From positions 9,779,493-9,843,492 of the forward strand of contig OU612071.1 in NCBI GenBank assembly GCA_914767715.1: a stretch of DNA of 64,000 bases, in the 5' to 3' direction. This document shows, piece by piece, positions 25,676 through 54,639 of the stretch. A model generated the notes under the pieces. The model was not told where the DNA came from and did not search any database. It saw nothing but the letters and a program-made list of their open reading frames with translations. The stretch's first letter is position 1. Each line of letters opens with the position of its first letter. The stretch is from Membranipora membranacea. Lineage: Eukaryota > Bryozoa > Gymnolaemata > Cheilostomatida > Membraniporidae. The position numbers and the translations under genes were made by a program.

Positions 25676-26850
25676 TTGCAATGTGACAAGGCTCAATCAT
25701 TTAATAATGCAGTACTGTGTTATACTTTGTAGTTTCGTAGTAACCTTAGCCTGGCCTTTGAGCCTCATATTTTGCACTGTAATACCTCACCTATAGGGGT
25801 CTTGCCTTATATCTGAAGGCACCTATAAGAAATGAAATGATAGGCGCGGCTATCATTTTCCGTCATGGACGGGCTACTTGAGCTAGAAATAGAGGATGGA
25901 CGCAGCTCAGATACGGGTCAACGACAGGTGGAAAGCGAATGCCTACTTAGTTACATTAAACATAACTGATACTTTATTTGGCTGTGTATTTTGCGAAAGG
26001 GAGTTCTTTTCTAAACTACTCTCCTTTGGTGCTGAACGTTCCGCCTTATCTAAGGTAAAGAGGCCGAATTACCACCTAACAAATTCTTGCCCTGCCCATG
26101 CTGTTCTCCAGCAACTTACTGTACTTACATAAACATCTTATTTCTCACTCATTGGGGGTTAACAAGGAAATGGCGTATTAGTCGCCACCCCCCCCTCCCC
26201 ACCCCTCTTATAGGTGAACCCCTAGCTATCTTGCTAATCATTGAGGTAAGAAAAAAATACACAAATTTTTTCATAATCAATGTGACAAGGCTCAATTATT
26301 TAGATATACAGTACTGTGTTATAATTTGTAAATTTTACCAATTTTAGCCTGGCCTTTGAGCCTCATATCTTGTAGTTATCTTATCTTGGCTCATGCATTT
26401 ATCTAGTACCACGGCACGCCTTTGTAGCGAGTTATGCTAAAGTTTAATCTCATCTGTTCACGGGTTTTTCTCGTTCCTATTATCTGAATAACTCAAGAGC
26501 CAAGTCGTTGTTTTTTCGCAATTCCAACCTTCCCGCCCTAAAGTACTACCTTATGTTACTGTATATCTCGGTGTGTGAAAAGTGACTTAGGTGCATGTGT
26601 GACTGGTACTAAATTTTCTGCCTTTTCTAAGGTAGCAAAGCCGAATTTCCACTCATAAAGTTCTTGCCCTGTCCATGCTGTTCTCTAGCAAGTTACTGTA
26701 CTTACTTAAACATCTGATTGACGGTTAACCAGGAAACAGCATATTAGTCGCCCCCTCTTATAGGGGAACTCACAGCTATCTTGTTGATCATTAAGGTAAA
26801 AAGGAATATCACGGGGCGTGAACTGTTCAGCTGGATTCAAGTAAGTGAAG
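25676..26850. repeat. Tandem duplication of about 600 bp, two diverged copies
   Basis: Words such as TGTGACAAGGCTCAAT, CAGTACTGTGTTATA and GCCTGGCCTTTGAGCCTCAT occur at 25679-25775 and again at 26280-26370. The following segments (GGCCGAATT...TTCTTGCCCTG...GTTACTGTACTTAC) occur at 26060-26130 and 26640-26710, in the same order. Confidence 0.7.
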
Positions 26851-27095
26851 AATGAAGAAAAATATTTTAATTCAAATTTTCATTCTTATTAGTGGACTTA
26901 ACATTGCGTAGTCATGTCCTCTTTAAATTTGAGTCACTACTAGGAAACAAAATAAGAATAATGCATATTAGTAGGTTATTAGTAGGAAAAGTAGTCCAAT
27001 ATGACACTTGTATAGGATCAAAATCACAATTACCGTTGAAACTCACTTACATCTGACTCAGAACAATGCTGCAAAAGTTGATGTCTGCTGCTTCA

Positions 27096-27401
27096 CAGGC
27101 AAATGTGTGCTCATTGAATCCTGTATTGCTCGAAACTAATGACATGACGCTGCAATATCAGCATTGTCACCTAATGAGCAAATAATTTGGACAAACTGAT
27201 CATCAAAATCAGGGAAAGAAATTAATTATCTAGCGAATAGTAACATAGCTACCATCTTACTGGTTGACAATATTGACGTAACACCCTGACTTTGAAAATC
27301 AGTTTGTGCATGATTTGCACATTGGGTGACAATTTCATGATTTAAGCCTCTATTTAGTTTTCATTGAGCTATACAGAAATTAATGAGCACACATTTGCCT
27401 G
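27096..27401. mobile_element. MITE with about 100-bp terminal inverted repeats, copy 2
   Basis: Ends are CAGGCAAATGTGTGCTCATT and AATGAGCACACATTTGCCTG, a perfect 20-bp inverted repeat, continuing inward with mismatches. Same family as 13873-14166. Non-coding. Confidence 0.75.
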
Positions 27402-27606
27402 AGGGGCAGCAGTAGTTTAGAAGAATATTTACAATTAAATGTATGGTTGTTAATCTATTATTCGAATGTCATTTATGCTCAAGCTTTACATGACCATAAG
27501 GTGACCGGAGAAATCTTTAGTAGAGTAGAGTAGTTTTATAATCTGTAATGTGTGTGCATAAAAAGGTGAATTAGTCCAAGTGAAATTAGTTAGATATCTG
27601 TACTTT

Positions 27607-44754
<17,148 letters not shown>

Positions 44755-44898
44755 CGATAGCAGACTGTATGTCTTCTCGACAATCTGACCGCTTCTTCTG
44801 TTCCACTCAAATACAGAAGTGACTGTGATGTGTATAAAGTGAAAGTTTGTATTCTATAATTAAATCAAGCCTGGATATTGAGGACAACATGTTAACAA

Positions 44899-45018
44899 TA
44901 ATGATTGACAATGTTGCAGATTAAATGCTGCCATCATTTGGCACATATGATCATTATAAAAAAAGATAATCTTTGCCATTTTTTTGCAGCATTTAATCTG
45001 CCACTCTGTCAATCATTA
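44899..45018. mobile_element. Hairpin MITE, 120 bp
   Basis: TAATGATTGACA...GCAGATTAAATGCTG on the left is mirrored by CAGCATTTAATCTGC...TGTCAATCATTA on the right, separated by about 50 bp. It lies just upstream of the receptor's first exon. Confidence 0.65.
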
Positions 45019-45640
45019 AGACAGGAGGCTTCTTTGGGCCAAGGCTTAATATTCACTTCTATGGATTATGAGAAAAATCCGATATGACATAGATGAGAAA
45101 ATACTTTCCTTCCCTGAACTTTTGCCAAAAAAACCAAAAAAGACTCAAACTATCAGCAATACAATTCACTTTCCTTATTGACTGTCATTTGTCACCTTGT
45201 CTTAATCAATTTGATTTAGAGGGCATCACTTTGGTCAATTAAATGGACTACTCTGTTTGAAGTATTATCCAGTGACAAGGACTACAGAGTGTCATTGTCA
45301 CTGTTTTTTCACTCTAGTTTTATACCTTGATAATCATCAAAAAAGATGATCATTCTGAGCATCCAGTCCTCCAAATTGTACGACTATTCAACACCTGATT
45401 TACATTCATGCCAAGGACTGTGGCTATTAATCTAAAATCTGTTTATCTTATCTACTATGTGTTTATACCTCAATACTCTAGCCACCAAGCAGGTGGAGAT
45501 TACAATTTTGCTGTAGGCAAAAAAGTTTGCTGTGCTATATTCTATGACTGTGATCACTGAGAATAATTATGAGGGGAAGCCCGCCACACTATAGGACAAC
45601 GATACTAAGGCTGTCCATCTCATAGGTGGTATTGAAATGC

Positions 45641-46295
45641 CATTTCTAGTTAATTGAAATTGATATCATTAAGCTTAGTACTTCTTGCTTTCATCAAATG
45701 TGATTACACTTGATAAAAATGAATTTTTAAATCTTCACATCGGTGTGTGATTTGGGACAAACAATTTAATAATTGACATATTTTTCCAGAAATTCACACC
45801 AATAGGAAGCGAGAGATCCTGTTAATAATGAACTGATGTTGGCTTTCAATCCGTGTGAATTTTCGGAAAAATAAGTCAATTATTGAATTATTAATTATTA
45901 ACAGCAACTTATGCTACCCATATGTTATCACAAGTGCAATGTAGTTTTACAGAATTCATGATCGCAGCATTTCTAGTTAATTGAAATTGATATCATGTAG
46001 CTGAGTACTACTTGCTTTCATCAAATGTGGTCACACTTAGAAAAAATGAACCCTTCTCCTTATTAAATTTTGACTTCCTCAAATCGATGTGTGATTCGGG
46101 ACAAATAATTTAATTATTGACATATTTTTCGAAAATTCACACCGATTGGAAGCAAGAATTGCTGTTAATTAGTACCAGCATCTCTTGCTTCCCATCGTGT
46201 GATTTTTTGAACAAATATGTCAATGATTAAAATATTAATTATTAAAAGCAACCCATGCTCCCAATATGTTGTTGCAAGTGCAATGTAGTCGCAAC
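45641..46295. repeat. Tandem duplication, period about 327 bp, two copies
   Basis: CATTTCTAGTTAATTGAAAT starts at 45641 and again at 45968. The copies then run in parallel (TACTTGCTTTCATCAAATGT, AATTATTGACATATTTTTC, GCAAGTGCAATGTAG). Each contains an internal inverted repeat around ATTGACATATTT. Confidence 0.75.
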
Positions 46296-47566
46296 CGAAG
46301 TAACAATACTCCTACTATGCTGCCAAGGCTAGCAACTTGTCTAGGCGACATCACAATGAGGTGGCAGGGAGTGAGCAAAATTGATGATGTAAGTCTGATT
46401 ATTTGATGTGTAGGGTGCTGTATGATTTAAAGCCTGATTCCTCCTTATAGATAAATTCACAGGAGTGACCTTATCATTTTGACGCAATAATAATCAAGGC
46501 GTCAGAACATTGCTACTACAAGTATCAAAGCATTGACTAGCTGGCATAATCATGGCTATGCGAGGAAAATTTATAATAAAAATCATACGGTTGCCAAAAG
46601 CATAGAGTTTCTACTATACTGAGCCATGGAGAACAGATTCATATTTTCCTTGAACTTTAGGTTTCAACAGCAATGGAGTTATCTGATGTGCACTGAGTTT
46701 CGAAGTCATATAATCTGTTCGGCAGAAGATTTGGGTTAGCGTTACGCACCCAACTAGTTATTGTGTGATTGGTTAGTGATGAATGTTGCAGCAATGTGGC
46801 ATGGTTAAAGGGATTCCAAAGTTTCAAAGACTGTCATGCTCAAATGCCTTCAAACTGCCCTTGATGGGTTTGGAAATATGTCTGAGCCTCAAATTTGACA
46901 TTTATATTCAGAATATTGGAGTTGTGAAAAACCTACATTTTTTTGACCTATATAATCAAGAAAATATAACCTAGATCAGATAACTCCTTCCTAAGATCAT
47001 GGGTTATTTCCTTTCCTCCTGTCACCAAGTGCCAGTATTTCAGTCACAACAGGTATTTAGCTCTGCTCAATTTAAATAGAACTTAGCCTAAGCCATGTGC
47101 AGTAGTGTTGCAGTATACCTGGATTACAATCACGACAAGTTTAATTCTGCTGTGCACAGGAGTAAAGATATCATGCAAGGTAAATTGATTACAAAGATTA
47201 GCAATTGACGTTATAGGTCACGATGAGCAGGCGCACTGCACTAAAATCCGGACTTGGAAATAATTTCTTGCGGATTAGCTGAAAATGTGTTGACCTAATC
47301 TTTGCATTTAATACCACATCCCTAGGTTATTGACCCACATGAATAGTCAATTATGCATGAGAAACATCCAATGTTGTATAATTAGCTATATCTGTGCTCG
47401 AAATAGCTATTTTAAGGGGAGAGAAATGAGATTATAAGGTAGTCAAAATGCAGTTTGAAACTTTGGAGTCCCTTTAAGCTTTTAGTATTCTGTCTAAACT
47501 GTAGTATAATTAAATTAAATCATAGAACATCATAACACTCTTAAAAGAGATAAATAGAAAACTCAC

Positions 47567-47657
47567 AGCTAAATCCTTCCCCCTCAACTTGACAAACTGC
47601 CAATGACACAACAGGATATATGTAGTTGACCAATCGATGTTTCCTTTCATATGCTAA
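47567..47657 (-). CDS. Candidate upstream exon of the receptor gene
   Basis: A CCTGTTTTTCAG acceptor and a GTGAGT donor bound 91 nt that are open in one frame (contains VNYIYPVVSLAVCQVEG). It ends in phase 1. The exon bearing MELCAYVED is also open upstream of that Met back to a CATCACAG acceptor at 44823, starting in phase 1, so the two could join. If real, the N-terminus of the receptor is longer than the start chosen at 44754. The phase match has about a one-in-three chance of being accidental. Confidence 0.3.
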
Positions 47658-47699
47658 CTGAAAAACAGGTTCTGAAACGATAGATTTTGACTAGGAGGC

Positions 47700-48285
47700 A
47701 TAATTTTAGTGAATTGAGTTGTCTTATATTTTGAGTGCAAAAAATTGGCAGCTTGTCAACAAAAAACCCGCACACCGTTGACACAGGATAGTTATGAGTG
47801 ATAAATCAGTGAATTGAGTTGCCAACTTCTCTGTCCAAAAGAATTATCAAGATAAAAACATATGATGCAACAATTTACTGAATTATTGGAATGAATAAGC
47901 TATACGCGATGAAATTGTTCCCAATATGTTTCCGAGAAACCTTTTGCCATATTTTTAGACTGATTCTATACTATGAGTGCAAAAAAAGTCGGCAGCTTGT
48001 CAACAACAAACCCCACACATATTTGAAAGGAGAGAGTTGTGAGTGATAATTTAAATGAATTGAGTTGCCATCTTCTCTGCCCAAAAAAATTATCGAGATA
48101 AAAACATATGATTCATTGACTTATTTGACATAATGAATAAGTTATATACAATGAAGTTGTTTTAAATATGTTTCCCCATTCATCTTTTGCCATATTCTGA
48201 GACTTAGCCTTACACTCATCTTATATTTTGAGTGCAAAAAAATTGGCAGCTTGTCAACAACAAACCCCACACATATTTGTGGGTT
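47700..48285. repeat. Tandem repeat, period about 245-255 bp, 2.3 copies
   Basis: GAGTGCAAAAA...GGCAGCTTGTCAACAA occurs near 47733, 47975 and 48231, with GAATTGAGTTGCCA and AAAACATATGAT in the same order between. Confidence 0.75.
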
Positions 48286-48289
48286 GACT

Positions 48290-50566
48290 TTGCCATCATA
48301 CTAGAGGACCACATCACAGGGTCTCACATGATCACCTCTAGATATCTTACTCTGAACTGATATGTTTACTTTTATGAATTTTCAAGTATCTATGGAAGAA
48401 ATCGGCAGCAGGAATATAATGAGGACAACATCACATGGGCAATTTGCTGTACAGATTTATAAATAAAATATAAGGCATGTCTGAGTGTGACAATGTTTGA
48501 TAAAATTCGCAATTATCTATTACTAAAGATGTTCAAAGTTCAAAGCTATTGTGGTGAGCATGTGCTGTGAAAGGCAGAAATGCATTGCTGACTACTATTT
48601 CCTCCACAATTCGATGGTCAGTTATCTTATAGAACCTTAATTGCCGCTAGACATACGCTGTCACCTGTCATGAGGCTATATTTTTGTTTTCACAACAAAA
48701 GTGAGCACATGACAAGCTGCACCTTACCTACATCACAACGTTTTCTATTGATTGGTTTTCAAATGTCCCAAAGTAATGATGCATTTATTCACACATTTTT
48801 GAAAGCACTCAAAATATTAGCATCGTTTCAACACCATATTGAAAATATTCAAAATTAATTGCATCCATTATTCTTGAAATAAAATTGACCTGTAGCTATA
48901 ATTTATTTTGTTTAATTGAGTTGACCAATTAAATTCATCCAATGAAAGACTGAAACTTGAGATGAATTTGGGACATCATTGTATTTTTTGGTTCTGGGCA
49001 GTTAATACTCAGCTCAAATTAATATGCGTCCAATGGCTTATTATGTCATATATGAGACTTTGATATATAAAAGCTTGTGTGTAAAAAATCTTGTCGTGAG
49101 TGAGCCAGTAATAGCTGTTTCATGAAATTCGTGTCAGTACTAGAAGAAATCAATATTTTCATGATGGTGGGAGTAATACCCCCAAAAATTCTGAGAATAC
49201 CCATCAAATAATATAAATTCTTCCTCTAACTATAGAAACCACAGCGCAAACTCGTGAAAGCTGAAAACAAAACTCAGATGTCATCTGATTATTAATCAGC
49301 TGGCTTTATAACTTAGCAAGGCGGTCTTGATGAGTTATCAAGCATAAACAGTTCAATCAATTTCAAATTACGAATAAGCATGGTTGTCTTATCAATGAAG
49401 TTATTTTCAACATGATACCGTCCAACATTGAAATGAAAAACGCAATCCTTTTGAAAAACATCCATATTAATAAAGGATGCACCCCTGATATTATTTTGAT
49501 CTGTTTTGACATTTGGCTCTGCGGTTTTTAAAGCAATGTTGGAGTTATGCTTCCTCAATTTCTAAGAGGACAACTCAAACTACTAAAATCAACGAGGCAT
49601 AGCATCAAATGTGGCACCACAGTTGGTAGGGTGCTCTGATGGTACGAGCCCAGTATCGGCATAACTATCTATCAGCTAGAACAGGCTATGGCATGCTTGA
49701 ACCAAGTGATCGGGAGGTAACAAGCAACATAAGGCTGGTCAATACATACCCTTTTTTTTCTTTGATGAGTGTGAAAGCCCTCTGCAGTGTTCAAATATTT
49801 CTCAGCTTAGAACAAGTCGTAAGAGGGACAATGCTGAGCATCATATTTCGGAGGTCTGAGTTCTTGTAACCCTTGTGAATATTTGTTTGGGAATCAAACT
49901 TGGATCATCATAAATATATTCGGAAATTGATGACATGTAGAAAACCTGAACGGCGTGTTCAATGTCAGAGCTGTGAAAATCATTCACAGACTGATACTTA
50001 ACATGGTTGTGTGTCGGGCAAAGATCAACAATCAAGTTGTGATACCTTACAACAAATGCATGGCTCATTCTATTTATCTAGGAAACACTTAATTTACACT
50101 CAATATTTGTATTACTTACAACACAAATTCATCAAATAAAAATCAATAATACTAGTTTTATTTGTGGAATCGTCAACCCAAAAGAAAATATCCTCTTATC
50201 TGTCTCAAAATAATAACAATAAAAGAAAAACAGATAGCAGAAACGCATAAAACATAAATCAGAGCACTCGTTATTAAATAGAATACTTTTAGATTAGAAA
50301 ATGTGACCTCTATAAATTGAAGGTGAAGATTTTTAAAGATCATACTAACACACTTGCAATTTGACCTTTCTGATCGATACAGACTCACCTTCATGAACCA
50401 ATTTTGTGAAAAAGTAGTCAAAGGTAGAATGTAAATCTAATAATAATTACAGTAGTGGTAATGGTATTTGTGACTAAATCAGATAATAGTTACGAAAGGC
50501 AGCAAGTTGTCCACAGCCCTCTAGACCATCGTTGAAAAGTCTTGTTTAACATTGTTTTTTGTATAG
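48290..50566. other. Intergenic, nothing assigned
   Basis: Several 60-82 codon open frames on the minus strand (49313-49558, 49841-50068, 50173-50421) have no recognised domain or splice partners. A passage at 49610-49680 is faintly tRNA-like but does not fold. Confidence 0.35.
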
Positions 50567-50770
50567 AATAAACTATGCTGTCAAAGGGACCTATGTTGTG
50601 GCTGGATACAAATATTATCACAAAATGAGACGCTTTAGATATCCAGTAGGCACAAGCCGCGGTTTTCTTACAGAGTACGCTTACAGATTTTCTGTAAGTA
50701 CAGCAAATGGCTGTGGAATTGTGTACACCAATCGGAGAAGAACTTTGCCAGTACCATTAAATGTGTGCAG
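50567..50770 (+). CDS. Orphan internal exon candidate
   Basis: A strong acceptor (TTGTTTTTTGTATAG) and a CAG/GTGATA donor bound 204 nt open in one frame, phase 2 at both ends. The peptide is basic and Tyr-rich (YVVAGYKYYHKMRRFRYPV, then ANGCGIVYTNRRRT) with two Cys. Codon composition is less AT-biased than the flanks. No domain is recognised and no partner exon was found in either direction, so it may belong to a gene with long introns or be a remnant. Confidence 0.3.
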
Positions 50771-50979
50771 GTGATATGCGTCGGTAAGAACTTTCGAACA
50801 AAATTTACCCCTAGTTCAGTAATGATAAGTCATCATCAGCATATTAGATGTTATTCAAATACTGTTTAAATTCCATCTGCTTTGCTGTTTATTGATAAAT
50901 TTAACTTTGAGGCAACCGACAGCTACCAGATTCTAATAATTCGTTATGATCCATTAAGTCTGTTCCCCTAGAGGTCAAA

Positions 50980-52040
50980 CGCTGGTCGACATGAGGGTCC
51001 TCAATCAAAAATTCACAAAACAATACAGATTCAAATTGAAGAAAATTCAGCATAGGGGTACTTGCGTCATTGTATCAGAAAGACAATAATACAATATTCA
51101 TCAAAAATGTGGTCAAGTTCGCGCCATATTCACTATTGAAAATTACTAAATACCAGGGAAAAACAATATAGGAGATTCTTCAATGGCTTATTGTAGCCTG
51201 TTGAGTTTGTTTACCTGATGATTTGTTATGATCAATATTTTTTCAGAAATTTGATGGTCATGCGCAACAATGTGCTACCTTGAGCTTATTGCAAACTGAG
51301 ATGATGGGCTTTTTATCTCTGGATCTTCCTTGTATTGCAATGAGGGGGCCCTTGTTTTTCGATGGCGTTATTGAGCCTTTAATACGTGATTGGATTGATG
51401 GCAAACATTGTAAATTATTAATACTGAGTGTTTTGCCAGATATCACTTTATTTCGCTTGGCATGCAAAAGATAGGTGCTTTGGCATATGCAGCCCAATTT
51501 TCTTGATCACCCCCAAATATTGATTAAATTTCGTTTGCATTGTTGCGCTTTGATGATTCAAACTGTAGGGTAACAGACAACTTGCAGGGTAACAGATGGC
51601 TAGCTGATTGTAATAAGTTATCATCTATCTATTTAGTTCCTCTGGATTTCAAACATGAGGGTGCTGAATCAAAAATATACCAACTAATAGAGAGTAAAAT
51701 TCAGCGTCCTCAGTCACAAAGAGACAATACAGCATCCATTAAAATGTGTTCTAGTTCAATCCACATTAACCATTGCAAAAAACCAACCACCAAGTGATCA
51801 ACAATTATAGTAGGGTTGTCAATTGGGATCAAGAACTGATATTGGTAACAATCACTGTTCTCATGAAGTCGCTGGCTAATCGCACAAAGTTATATATAGT
51901 ATGTATGGTGAACCGAGGTGGTTGGCTTATATCTCCAGATCTTCCATATGTTGCGATGATGGGGGAGGGGAACTATTGATGGCGTTATTGAGCCTGTTAT
52001 ATGAGATAAGATTGTTGACAAACATTGTATAGTGGTACCG
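50980..52040. repeat. Diverged tandem duplication, period about 615-665 bp
   Basis: CATGAGGGT-CT-AATCAAAAAT at about 50990 and 51655; TCTCTGGATCTTCC...GATGGCGTTATTGAGCCT at 51316-51380 and a related block at 51930-51995. Order is conserved, spacing differs. Non-coding. Confidence 0.6.
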
Positions 52041-52504
52041 ACAACTCCTCGCTCAAGCTATTTTGTTTTGAAAGATGATATCACTTTCTTCTGCTTGGCA
52101 TGTAAAAGAAGTTAAAGATAAGTACTTTTGTACATGCAGCTCAAGCTCTTAATCCAATAAATCTGCAATTACGACACAACCTTCCCCCCACTGTTATTCC
52201 TTCATATCATGGGTAGGTAGGTGAGTTCAATGAGGATATATTATGGATAGTCATGTTAGCAAGCAAGTTATTTACCATAACAGAGCATAATCAGTGAACA
52301 CAGTCAGCCCACTGGCTGTAGCGCAAACTTCAGCACCCTGACTTCTGTATGAGTTGTGCGATGTGTAATTGGGTAACATGAGTATTGGACTCTGGGAAGA
52401 AGGGCAGGTGCCTTGACGATAGAAACTTTGCACTGATGATGGTGGTAAGCAAACCTCCCTGCAAGGGTTTGGATTAGAGTATGAGAGTGATGGGGAAAAC
52501 AATG

Positions 52505-52713
52505 TTGCGCTGATCACTTATCACTCATCACTTGCCACATCCCGAAGCATGTATGGCAAAATTGTAGTGCCCTAAAAGCGAGGCAGCAATAACTGAGCTT
52601 GGGGGCCATTCCAACCCCAGTAGTTGATGAACTACAGTGGGATTCAAACCCATTACCGACAACATGTGCATGCTAAAGACGGCGCTCTAACAAACTGAGC
52701 CACCTCCTACTCC
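52505..52713 (-). mobile_element. tRNA-derived SINE
   Basis: Minus strand: GGAGTAGGAGGTGGCTCAG, an A-box-like TGGCTCAGTTTGTTAGAGC and a B-box-like GGGTTTGAATCCCAC, then a non-tRNA body. A spacer of about 35 bp where the variable arm would be prevents a normal cloverleaf. The 3' limit is uncertain. Confidence 0.55.
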
Positions 52714-53549
52714 TTGCCCAACAGAGTAAACACACCGATAATACAAAAATACCGAAACTGCCAATATGCACTGAGGGCTTGAAGAGATGGATTGAGAAGG
52801 CCTTGAAATAGCTCTCGACTCATGGTTTCTAGCTGATGACCTGTGTGTTGTGCAGTGGTGTGCGAACTACTGTAAAATGTTTCTCTAAGACATATATCAC
52901 AATTACCCATGTGTTGTGATGGTACAATACTTATCATCATCATTCCTATTTATGTGGCTTTGTACAAGCAGCATTGTCTATTTTTGACGTTTGATAAGGG
53001 GCTCCTATAGAGCTGTTCTCAATCCAAATAATTCATTGTTTTGTAAATTTGTGATAGAGTACCAACATACAACATCTAGTTGCACTGCATTAACTGTTAA
53101 TAACCCATTGTTGAAACAAGTTTTCAGCTTCTCCCTACTAAGAGCAAATGCATGAAGATAAGTTTTCATGGTTCAAAGCCAGCATAGAGTACAGTAGCAT
53201 CTGAATCACCGTCACAGGCGTAACAGGTACCACACGCGAGGGCTCGCTAGGGAAATTTTTTCTGCTAGTTCAGATTATTTTTTGCTCAAGGAATGTATTT
53301 TGCTGCTGCAGTTGATAAAGTGGATAATGTCTATTTTCTAGGGTGAGTTATAAACTTTCATAATCTTTGTATTTGTATAGTTATTTCTTGCACTCATGTA
53401 AATTACTTAGCTCTAACTGTATTTACTGTTCATCAGTTCTTAGAGCTGGTGCACAAAACCTGTTTTTGTAAGCTATGATGTTTGATGTTGATGTTTGTTT
53501 ATTTAGACATTTCCGGTATCACTCCTAAAAAGGTTGACAAAAATGAAAT

Positions 53550-54560
53550 GTTTACATAAAAATTGATGGAAAAATATTGCACTAGTTGAAAAATGTCATA
53601 TAGAATTCAAAAAAGCTGTTCTGCCGTTTTACAGTGCGGCATTTGCTGGGTCTGTATTTGTCGATTACTGCTTTACGGGCGGATTTTCTTTGAGTGTTAG
53701 GTCTGATTCTATTGTTCAGCGGATGGGTATTATCGGTTGAAATTTTTAAAAAGTGTTCGCTGCATAGAGACATTAAGAAGTCGGATATATAGGGTAAGGC
53801 TAGCTTGGTCAGTCTATCGTCATAGCAGGGGCGTATATTCTAAAAAATTTCACTCACTGACTTTTTAGAGATGAGCATAATGATCGTGCACAGCCCGATC
53901 CACACGCCCTCCCACCACGGAAATTTTTGCATATCGGTAGCAAAATAGTGCAAGCAGAGAGGTATTTCAATAGCTCACTGAGCTGTTGGGTACTTTCAGA
54001 AAACAACTCAATAGCAGTAGAAGATTACGGTAAAAATGCTCCAGTTATAAAGCACCCATTTGAAAAAAAACCGACCTTGATGGGATTCGAACCCACAACA
54101 ATCTTATTAAAAGTGAGCATTAGGCAGACGCTCTACACACTGAGCTATTCAGCCACTCACGGAAATCCGTGGGCCGTGAGTGCTAATATACGCCACTGCG
54201 TCATAGTGCTCTATGTGTGGCATCATCACGCGTGTAGCATATCTCTGCACTTTCTCTAGTTTCTCTTTATCGGCTTCGGAGATAAACTGAAACCATACTG
54301 GGCAGGCGTAGGAAAGAACGGGTTTGACATTGGCAGCATAGAATGTTATCAGTCCTGCGGTGTTCATACCCATGGTCTTAAGCTGCTTCATCAGATACAG
54401 TCTGCTATTGCATTTGCTCACGACAGAGTCTATGTGGTCACTAAAAGACAGTTGAGAGTCTACAGTGATTCCTAATAGTTTAGCAGATTTAGATGTGGAG
54501 ATAAAAGTATCATCACTGGGGTTTACATCGAGGTCGAAGCTAGCACCATGGTGCTTAAAA
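53550..54560 (-). mobile_element. LINE 3' half, split by a hAT-like element
   Basis: Minus strand RT C-terminal region: KLLGITVDSQLSFSDHIDSV (about 54500-54440), YAANVKPVLSYACPVWF, EKLEKVQRYATRVMM. After the insertion at 53826-54198 the same frame continues with HPLNNRI, KYRPSKCRTVKRQNSFF and FYMTFFN to a stop near 53582. Removing the insertion and one target copy restores continuity. Palm motifs are missing, so it is 5'-truncated. Confidence 0.8.
53826..54198. mobile_element. hAT-like MITE, 373 bp, perfect 8-bp target duplication
   Basis: CGTCATAG lies on both sides (53818-53825 and 54199-54206). Ends CAGGGGCGTATATT and AATATACGCCACTG are 14-bp inverted repeats with one mismatch, of the CAG-G-G type usual for hAT. 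The interior has a minus-strand tRNA-like segment (54062-54150: AATAGCTCAGTGTGTAGAGC and GGGTTCGAATCCCATC). Confidence 0.85.
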
Positions 54561-54639
54561 ATGTAGTATTGTCAAAGGATGTATCTTTCAATCCTAAGGA
54601 CAGGATAACTTAATTTTCGTAAATTAAAAAGTATATTTG

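Noticed and set aside
26960-27080. 18-nt microexon near 27040 as the end of the SRCR domain
   Set aside because: The real third SRCR exon, with WGVTNCDH and the last Cys, was found at 27664-27607 in the correct phase.
49313-50421. Three minus-strand open frames of 75-82 codons
   Set aside because: Considered as pieces of one gene, but no splice borders join them and no domain is visible.
54062-54150. tRNA gene on the minus strand
   Set aside because: D-arm and T-arm are good but the acceptor strands pair poorly and the anticodon region is not a normal stem-loop; treated as a tRNA-like part of the hAT-type element.
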